This document shows positions 32,465-37,622 of a DNA stretch of 37,622 nucleotides, one piece after another. Below the pieces are notes generated by a model. The model was not told the DNA's origin. It searched no databases and saw only the letters and a list, made by a program, of their open reading frames with translations. Numbering within the stretch: position 1 is the stretch's first letter; each line of letters opens with the position of its first letter. Origin of the DNA: a virus. Where the stretch lies: the IMG/VR virus record IMGVR_UViG_3300001596_000105, positions 1-37,622 of that record; one strand, written 5' to 3'. A program made the translations under genes and the position numbers.

Positions 32465-33357
32465 GATGTTTTAGTTTTAAGAGATTCTTTTTTCTGCTCA
32501 AGCTCATTTCGCACTGAATCCGGCATATCGGGATAGCCTTCTTCTATCATTTCGAGGTCATCAATGGATTCTGCTTTATGAATGAATTCAAGAGCTCTAT
32601 CGTTTTCCTCTGATGCTTCCTGAGCTTCAATGTCTACGGTGTTGTCAGGGTAGTTGTAATCTCCCTCTGAGGGTTGAGTAGATTGATCCGCATTCTGAGC
32701 GGTTTGCATTTCAATACTCAGAATGCCCCATTTCGATAGAGTGTTTTTCAAGACTGTTTTCTTCGCCATGGCGTCGAACTGGTCTTTATCACTCCAAGGA
32801 GAATGTCCCCTTCCATAAGACTGGGAGTACTTTTTGGCGTGCTTAATGACTTTGTCCTTAGACCAATAGCAGGTTTTTTCAAAGCCGTTGTTTAATCTGA
32901 AGTAGGCGGCATATCCAACGATATTTCCGTCACCATCCATGGTGAAGTCAGCATCTAATTCTTCCGTCATGGCGTTGAAGGATTTGAATTGATTGCCGTG
33001 AATCTCTACCACATTAATGCTTTGATATTGTCCAGTGCGTTGAGCTAACTGCACATATCCCTTCCATCCCATTTGGAATTGAGCCTGTCCTTTGTAGGGG
33101 ACAATCCATGCGTAGCCAAGATTCTGATTAATTGGAAGATCTAAAGCTGCAGCTGTAGCAGCTGCCGTCATTACCGTTTGAGGGTCGGCCTTGGACAGAA
33201 TCTTATTGCTATTTACTACTTGGAGAACCGAGGTGATAAAACCGGGTGCTTTCTTGCCTAGCAGCTCTTGAAATCGCTTTTGGATGCTGTCTTTCTGAAA
33301 GAGGCCTTTTATGGTAAGTGGACCACTTTGGCCTTTGGTTGCTAATTCGTTGTTCAT
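32461..33357 (-). CDS. recT: RecT single-strand annealing protein
   Basis: A 298-residue recombinase that anneals complementary strands during phage recombination and replication. The RecT core is clear: TVMTAAATAAALDLPINQNL, GYAWIVPYKGQAQFQMGWKG, YVQLAQRTGQYQSINVVEIH and the AKKTVLKNTLSKWG region. The C-terminal 80 residues are acidic and variable, as is usual. It is coupled to the exonuclease gene and belongs to the early operon. Confidence 0.97.
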   Translation of the reverse strand: MNNELATKGQSGPLTIKGLFQKDSIQKRFQELLGKKAPGFITSVLQVVNSNKILSKADPQTVMTAAATAAALDLPINQNLGYAWIVPYKGQAQFQMGWKGYVQLAQRTGQYQSINVVEIHGNQFKSFNAMTEELDADFTMDGDGNIVGYAAYFRLNNGFEKTCYWSKDKVIKHAKKYSQSYGRGHSPWSDKDQFDAMAKKTVLKNTLSKWGILSIEMQTAQNADQSTQPSEGDYNYPDNTVDIEAQEASEENDRALEFIHKAESIDDLEMIEEGYPDMPDSVRNELEQKKESLKTKTS

Positions 33358-33359
33358 GT

Positions 33360-33764
33360 TTAAGGGTTTTCGATATAAACAGTTGAGTTAAGGTGCTCGA
33401 CAATTAGAGATTCAAGCACTTTGATTTGGTTCTTGGTGAAGTTGAAGGGCTCCCAGTTTTCGGAAATCTCAGTAATCTTAATGCCCCAGCTCACAGCGTT
33501 GATTTCTGTGAAATATTCATGGTTGTGATACTGATCACTTCCTCCGGCACGTCGTGTGGCCGAGAAGGCTACATCATATTCCAAGTCGATGAAAAGACCA
33601 TCGGTATTCAGTTCAAACTCCAAAGCTCCATTTGGATAGGTGATATTCAGGGTTGGCAGCTGCTTGTTGTATTCGGGATCCTTTAAGGCACTTTCCAAGA
33701 TACTTCTAACCCTATGAAAGTCTTTTAATTGAATAGCGATGGATGTCGAAGGATTGATGGTCAT
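33360..33764 (-). CDS. Hypothetical early protein before recT
   Basis: A 134-residue protein starting MTINPSTSIAIQLKDFHRVR at the ATG at 33764, since the longer ATG would overlap the upstream gene by 56 bases. It is mixed helix/strand, with FNFTKNQIKVLESLIVEHLN near the C-terminus. It ends two bases before recT. It may be a recombination or replication accessory protein; no family is recognised. Confidence 0.55.
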   Translation of the reverse strand: MTINPSTSIAIQLKDFHRVRSILESALKDPEYNKQLPTLNITYPNGALEFELNTDGLFIDLEYDVAFSATRRAGGSDQYHNHEYFTEINAVSWGIKITEISENWEPFNFTKNQIKVLESLIVEHLNSTVYIENP

Positions 33765-33774
33765 AGCTTTCGAT

Positions 33775-33990
33775 TTACGGAGTGTTTCTTCTTTCTCTTC
33801 TTTTGGCGATAAAATGATTGGTCTTCTCAATTACCTGGTTGCGTTTAGTGGAACTAGCAGGCGCACCACTGCCCGCTAGCTCCTTCTCCAGCACTGCCAA
33901 AGTGTTGTTCATGGACTCGTTTTGAGCTTTAATTCGGTCATTTTGAGCTCTTAGGATTTTCAGTTGTTTAATGATGCTGGCCTTGGTCAT
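33775..33990 (-). CDS. Small coiled-coil protein
   Basis: A 71-residue basic protein with a long helix (KILRAQNDRIKAQNESMNNT, LAVLEKELAG) and an Arg-rich C-terminus (IAKRRERRNTP). It starts with ATGA overlap. Possible nucleic-acid-binding or replication accessory; unknown. Confidence 0.55.
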   Translation of the reverse strand: MTKASIIKQLKILRAQNDRIKAQNESMNNTLAVLEKELAGSGAPASSTKRNQVIEKTNHFIAKRRERRNTP

Positions 33991-34271
33991 GATTCAATGA
34001 GGTTTTTCATATAGCCTTCTGCGTCATGTGCCTGTTTCTCAGCCTTCCTGCAGTTCTCAATAGCAATGCGAACCAGGGCTACCAATGCGGGATAGGTGTT
34101 GTCGGTTACATTGCGCCTTCTGCTGACAATAGCATGAAGAGTTTCTCCGCTTATGCCCATTCTTTGCCCAAGTTCTTGCCGGTCGGTCATGGAGGTGAAT
34201 TGGCGCAGATAGTTAGAGAGGTCACTGCCAATAATGGCTCCAATGGTTTTATCTTTTACTTCGGAGCTCAT
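33987..34271 (-). CDS. Small helix-turn-helix protein
   Basis: A 94-residue protein. Residues 17-60 give a Cro/XRE-like HTH: LSNYLRQFTSMTDRQELGQR, MGISGETLHAIVSRRRNVTD. It begins with ATGA overlap on the LuxR-type gene and could be the Cro-like or replication-related DNA-binding protein of the early operon. Confidence 0.65.
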   Translation of the reverse strand: MSSEVKDKTIGAIIGSDLSNYLRQFTSMTDRQELGQRMGISGETLHAIVSRRRNVTDNTYPALVALVRIAIENCRKAEKQAHDAEGYMKNLIES

Positions 34272-34615
34272 GCTTCATTTCTGGTTTTAATTCTGGTGAT
34301 TCTAGTTGTGGTAGGTCGGCGTAAATCTAATTGTGGGGTTTCAAGAGTTGCATGGGCCTGCACACTCAAGAAGAAAAGAGCGATGAAGAATTTCTTCGGA
34401 TCGGGAAGGGATAAGATGAATAGCCGAGCAACATCCACTGCACTGCGAGCTCCAATCTTCTTTCTGATGTTTCGGGTATGATTATGAACCGTGGCAGGGC
34501 TGATGTGAAGCCTTGCCGAGATTTCATCTTCGCTGAAGCCTTTTGCAACATGTGCAGAAATCTCCTTCTGCCTCCTTGTGAGATCTAGCTGGCAAGATTC
34601 AATCAGTTCATTCAT
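34268..34615 (-). CDS. LuxR/GerE-type HTH regulator at the cro position
   Basis: A 115-residue protein with a full GerE HTH (residues 10-67: LDLTRRQKEISAHVAKGFSE, DEISARLHISPATVHNHTRN, IRKKIGARSAVDVARLF), then a short hydrophobic stretch FFIALFFLSVQAHA and a basic tail. It is the first leftward lytic gene, divergent from the repressor, where lambda has cro. A family normally used for bacterial activators would be the phage's early/late switch regulator. The hydrophobic stretch might place it at the membrane. No other sensor domain. Confidence 0.75.
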   Translation of the reverse strand: MNELIESCQLDLTRRQKEISAHVAKGFSEDEISARLHISPATVHNHTRNIRKKIGARSAVDVARLFILSLPDPKKFFIALFFLSVQAHATLETPQLDLRRPTTTRITRIKTRNEA

Positions 34616-34762
34616 GGTATTTAGGTGTCAATTAGATTAGAAAGTAATCTGATATGTTACTTGGTTTCGTTACTTTGTCCTAGTTGTTGGTACAAATATA
34701 GCAACAAAAGTGCAACAGTTGCGTCAAAGTTTACCACATTTTTGCAATAAAAGTGTAATAAG
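34616..34762. promoter_or_regulatory. Genetic switch: divergent promoters and operators
   Basis: Leftward: TATATTTG (+ 34693-34700) is a perfect -7 box for the early operon. Rightward: CATTTTTG (34736-34743) with TTG near 34719 suits the repressor. Operators: GCAACAAAAGTG (34701-34712), GCAATAAAAGTG (34744-34755), and the dyad GCAACAGTTGC (34712-34722). The early leader also carries GATTACTTTCTAATC, an inverted repeat shared with the 21.3-kb node, and two GTTACT direct repeats 13 bases apart. Confidence 0.75.
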
Positions 34763-35482
34763 TTGAAGGTCAGTGCGGAAGAAATAAGAAATATTAGGTT
34801 CAGGCTTAACCTTAATCAAGATAAATTTGCTGAGTTGCTGGGGGTGAGTAAGCGCTCTGTAGTAAACTATGAAAGCGGTGATACAACGCCAAGAGCTGAT
34901 ATTATCATGCGAATTCTTGATGTTGCTAAGGAGGCCCGGAACAGGGAAATGGCATTAAGAAGGCAACTTCATGGCATTAGTGAAGAAAAAGTGCAGGTAG
35001 TGAAAGAACCCGACGCGCACTGGGCTGGAGTGCCTAATACGATGATGGTCCCAATGATCTCTCACCGCGCTCAAGCAGGATTCTTAGCTGGATGGGCTGA
35101 TGAAACTACAACCTTGGAGGACTATCCAAAGATTCCGTGGGAGGTAGATCGCGAATACAAAGGCAAATACGTCTGTTTTGAGGTTACGGGAGATAGTATG
35201 AATAATGGGAGCCTTGAATCACTTATAGACGGAGATGTGATTTTATGCCGAGAGGTGATGCAGCAACATTGGACTAACAAGCTCCACATCAATCAATGGG
35301 ATTTTGTAATCGCTCATAAAGAGCGTGGAATAGTTGTAAAGCGCATTATTGAGCATGAGGTTGAAACCGGAAGGCTAGTTCTGCATAGTCTCAATGATAT
35401 GTACGACGACTATGAAGTTTACTTGCAGGATTGTATCGCGATTTTCAATGTAGTCGATGTTAAACGATCTAGACGTCGCTAG
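34763..35482 (+). CDS. CI/LexA-like repressor with S24 peptidase domain
   Basis: A 239-residue repressor. Residues 5-55 are an XRE HTH (IRFRLNLNQDKFAELLGVSK, RSVVNYESGDTTP). Residues 95-235 are the S24 autoprotease: probable cleavage bond A105-G106 (HRAQAGFLAG), nucleophile S145 (GDSMNNGS) and general base K193 (VVKRI). It should maintain lysogeny and self-cleave on RecA activation. TTG is the only sensible start: an in-frame stop lies 15 bases upstream and the first ATG is at residue 49. Its promoter region contains its probable operators. Confidence 0.92.
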   Translation: MKVSAEEIRNIRFRLNLNQDKFAELLGVSKRSVVNYESGDTTPRADIIMRILDVAKEARNREMALRRQLHGISEEKVQVVKEPDAHWAGVPNTMMVPMISHRAQAGFLAGWADETTTLEDYPKIPWEVDREYKGKYVCFEVTGDSMNNGSLESLIDGDVILCREVMQQHWTNKLHINQWDFVIAHKERGIVVKRIIEHEVETGRLVLHSLNDMYDDYEVYLQDCIAIFNVVDVKRSRRR

Positions 35483-35483
35483 C

Positions 35484-35723
35484 ATGTTTACCGATAAGAA
35501 AATGCTAGAACTCATAGGAATCCTTAAGGGTTCCGGGAAAATTCGGTTTGAAAAGGAGTTTTGCAACGCCATTGGCTTAAAGCAACAGAACCTCAGTCGA
35601 GTTCGAAAAGGAGAGCGGCATTTTACCCCTGAACAGATAAGGCTCGCATGCAAGGAGTACGGTGTAGATGCCAATTGGATAGTTGGGGAGGAAGAAAATA
35701 CGTTTAGAAAGAAAAAGGTTTAA
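35484..35723 (+). CDS. Small HTH protein in repressor operon
   Basis: A 79-residue protein starting MFTDKKMLELIGILKGSGKI at the ATG at 35484, one base after the repressor stop; an ATG 27 bases upstream would overlap it. The HTH region is EKEFCNAIGLKQQNLSRVRK, GERHFTPEQIRLACKEYGVD, ANWIVGEEEN, as in Bacteroidota XRE proteins. It could adjust repressor or exclusion-gene expression. Confidence 0.75.
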   Translation: MFTDKKMLELIGILKGSGKIRFEKEFCNAIGLKQQNLSRVRKGERHFTPEQIRLACKEYGVDANWIVGEEENTFRKKKV

Positions 35724-35739
35724 GTGGTAATAAGGAGCG

Positions 35740-36984
35740 ATGAGGAATATATCACTTGACGAAGCGTTAAGGCTTCCTGTCGGGCAAAGGGACCATTTAG
35801 ATATCCGACAAAAATCCAATCATGAGGGGCCTCTCATTCTTTCCGGATTTAAGCGGTGCAGAGTAATACTAGGGGGTGAAATCTCAGGAGATATAACCGT
35901 AATTGATTCAAGACTTGAGCAAATAATTCTTGATGGGTTAATGGTTCATGGATCATTTTCCATACGTGAGCGATGTGATGTTGACCACTTTATTATCAAT
36001 GAAGTGATTCTTTCTGACCACCTATACTTAATGGGGCTTAGTTTCCCTTTGAATTCCAGTATATCTATATCCTCCCTCAAGGCTGAATCGATAGGTTTAA
36101 CTCTAGGTACTCACTTCCAGGCAGAGATATCCATATATAATTTGGAGGTCCAAAAGCCCTTGGATATTATCAGGGTTCAGTTTAAAAATAGGCTTGACCT
36201 AGGGGGTTCCTCATTTCAGTTTCCTGTCCTTTTTGAAGATTGCGGATTTGAGAGAAAGGTCAGATTTGAGAATTTAATTTTTTCGGAAAACCTCTTGTTA
36301 GAAGAATGTTCATTTGAAGAGTCCTTTGAAATGGATTCTTTAAGTTTTAAGAAAGGTATTAACATTAGTTCGAGCCTATTCAAGTCCGGGTTGGTATCAA
36401 GAGGTGTTGAACTGAGTTTCTTCAAGGTCGATCTCGATAATGATTTTCTAGAATTTGGAAGAGATATAACCCCAACAGATAGAATTAGCACTTATAGAAA
36501 ATTAAAGGGTTTTGCGTTAGAAAATCAGAATTACACGGAGTATTCTCTTTACCGATCTCTAGAGTATAGAAACAGAATAAGTGATTTAACAAGTCTAATC
36601 TTTAAGAACGGTGGTGTATCACTCTGGAAAAAAGCGAATTACTTCCAAGATTTGATCGTACACCTTTTAAATTGGAGCAGTAACGGTTTTGGAACCTCAC
36701 CTGGTCGAGCCCTCCTATTTACCTTAATTTGTACCCTCATTGGCTTCTATGGGGTTGCAGAAGCAGGGACCTCAGGTGGTCCTTTACAATCCTTTAATAT
36801 TATGTGGGAACATCCGGAGGTCTTTCTAAAAATGCTCAATCCTGTTCATCGCCTCAACATTTACGAAGTAATATCCGGAGAAATCACTGACAGGTTTTGG
36901 GTGGTGTTTTGGGACCTTTTCTGCCGCATCTTTGTAGGTTATGGCTACTATCAGTTTGTCCAGGCGTTTAGGAGGTTTAAATAG
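35740..36984 (+). CDS. Pentapeptide/beta-helix-like protein with C-terminal TM segments
   Basis: A 414-residue protein. Residues 1-230 have repeating short strands and turns (GGEISGDITVIDSRLEQIIL, FENLIFSENLLLEECSFEES) like a right-handed beta-helix. A helical region with TYRKLKGFALENQNYTEYSL and YRSLEYRNRIS follows, then two hydrophobic segments: ALLFTLICTLIGFYGVAEAG (about 326-345) and FWVVFWDLFCRIFVGYGYYQ (about 386-405). This resembles Bacteroidota pentapeptide-repeat membrane proteins, some described as channel-like. In the lysogeny operon, it is a candidate superinfection-exclusion or defence effector. Confidence 0.7.
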   Translation: MRNISLDEALRLPVGQRDHLDIRQKSNHEGPLILSGFKRCRVILGGEISGDITVIDSRLEQIILDGLMVHGSFSIRERCDVDHFIINEVILSDHLYLMGLSFPLNSSISISSLKAESIGLTLGTHFQAEISIYNLEVQKPLDIIRVQFKNRLDLGGSSFQFPVLFEDCGFERKVRFENLIFSENLLLEECSFEESFEMDSLSFKKGINISSSLFKSGLVSRGVELSFFKVDLDNDFLEFGRDITPTDRISTYRKLKGFALENQNYTEYSLYRSLEYRNRISDLTSLIFKNGGVSLWKKANYFQDLIVHLLNWSSNGFGTSPGRALLFTLICTLIGFYGVAEAGTSGGPLQSFNIMWEHPEVFLKMLNPVHRLNIYEVISGEITDRFWVVFWDLFCRIFVGYGYYQFVQAFRRFK

Positions 36985-37018
36985 AGGGATTTCCTTGAGA
37001 AAAAGGGGGATTTCCCTC
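36984..37018 (+). terminator. Weak hairpin after the lysogeny operon
   Basis: GAGGGA (36984-36989) and TCCCTC (37013-37018) form a 6-bp stem around a 23-base loop that also contains a repeated GGGATTTCC. No T-run follows. Weak terminator candidate only. Confidence 0.3.
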
Positions 37019-37151
37019 ATCGAATGGAAGGAATTGAACTTTACTTTTGATCTTTTCGGAGTTTCAGGGTAAAGATTTTTTTCATTCCAATTTCGTTGTT
37101 TTCCCTTCAGTTGAATACATTCTTCTAAAGCAAAAAAATACCTCATTTCAT

Positions 37152-37622
37152 ATGAAAAGCACCATCGGACTTAGAGCACACCCAAAATTTGTCGCGTTTT
37201 GCGTAATTCAAAGTAAGGGTGATGTAATTGAAATCAGGCTGATTGATAGGGTGAATATCCCTAAAGCCCTTAAAAGACCGGAGCAATTGAAGTATTTACG
37301 AAATACTTTTTCCGACATTATCAATGAAAACAATGTTCAGTACGCCTGTATTAGGGTGACGGAGTCTGCAGCCCAAACCACAAATGTCTCGCGACTATAT
37401 ATAGAGGGTGTAATGCAGGAGTTGATAGCTAGTTCCACCATCGTCTCTTACTATATAGGCCAAATCGCAAGTATAAGTGCAAAGCTTGGAATTGAGCGCG
37501 AAAACTTTAAGACTCTTGCGGGAGGTTCTATGATTTTCAAGGATATTGAATCTTGGAAAAAATACAAGATAGAGGAAAGGGAAAGTATAATGGCCGCTTT
37601 TAGCGCTTTAAAAATTAAATAA
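37152..37622 (+). CDS. RNase H/RuvC-like conserved protein
   Basis: A 156-residue protein starting MKSTIGLRAHPKFVAFCVIQ at the ATG at 37152. The initial strand, the IINENNVQYACIRVTES motif and RLYIEGVMQELIASS (a possible second acidic position, E at IEGV) resemble RuvC-like or DUF3010-like RNase H folds. Clear D/E-D-D catalytic residues are not all identifiable, so nuclease activity is uncertain. A long 5' leader separates it from the lysogeny operon, with TTG and TACATTCT boxes near 37100-37120. It may be chromosomal flank. Confidence 0.55.
   Translation: MKSTIGLRAHPKFVAFCVIQSKGDVIEIRLIDRVNIPKALKRPEQLKYLRNTFSDIINENNVQYACIRVTESAAQTTNVSRLYIEGVMQELIASSTIVSYYIGQIASISAKLGIERENFKTLAGGSMIFKDIESWKKYKIEERESIMAAFSALKIK

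Noticed and set aside
1-37622. Search for att direct repeats and tRNA target
   Set aside because: No convincing long direct repeat or tRNA end was seen; the left attachment site is probably outside the window.

Overview
The window is most of a temperate siphovirus-type prophage in a Bacteroidota (Bacteroidetes) chromosome. The host group is suggested by two proteins with type IX secretion (T9SS) sorting domains, by promoter-like TAnnTTTG elements in place of sigma70 boxes, and by Bacteroidota-style PAS kinase, RecT and integrase sequences. Phage content includes an integrase, S24-type repressor, recombination and replication genes, both terminase subunits, portal, prohead protease, capsid, tape measure and a lysis cassette. 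No rRNA, tRNA, IS element or CRISPR array was seen.

Layout, left to right. (1) 1-2028, + strand: tyrosine integrase and two small unknown genes. (2) 2033-3903, - strand: lysis cassette, transcribed as four-TM protein, endolysin, holin, then a candidate one-gene spanin. (3) 3906-8763, - strand: head genes, transcribed as protease/scaffold, capsid, a probable tail or structural protein, a small gene, portal and a possible connector. (4) 8853-9140, + strand: a small membrane-protein moron. (5) 9142-21246, - strand: tail genes, including a chaperone-like gene with a strong candidate for programmed -1 frameshifting, a lectin-like protein, a 901-residue tail protein and the tape measure. (6) 21359-21637, + strand: a second moron. 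(7) 21644-23618, - strand: large and small terminase. (8) 23735-28496: an accessory block with two T9SS-type proteins (-), an HNH-like protein (+), and a broken PAS histidine kinase with a response regulator (+). (9) 28589-34615, - strand: early genes, transcribed as LuxR-type HTH, second HTH, small genes, RecT, exonuclease, small genes, a DUF6291-like replication protein carrying iteron-like repeats, and DnaB. (10) 34616-34762: the divergent genetic switch. (11) 34763-36984, + strand: lysogeny operon of repressor, small HTH and a beta-helix membrane protein. (12) 37152-37622, + strand: an RNase H/RuvC-like conserved protein.

Lytic transcription runs right to left. Most adjacent lytic genes overlap as ATGA or TAATG, indicating translational coupling. 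Three divergent nodes (34.6-34.8, 21.25-21.36 and 8.76-8.85 kb) plus the lysis-gene start share a sequence element. The first and third also share a repressor-operator-like repeat. This looks like a phage-wide regulatory circuit and is one of the two most notable signals here, together with the frameshift.

Two organizational oddities stand out. The terminase genes are separated from portal and capsid by the whole tail module. The accessory block lies between dnaB and terS with its + strand genes opposing the lytic direction, so terS probably needs its own promoter or readthrough. All assignments come from reading the sequence; no database or structure search was run.
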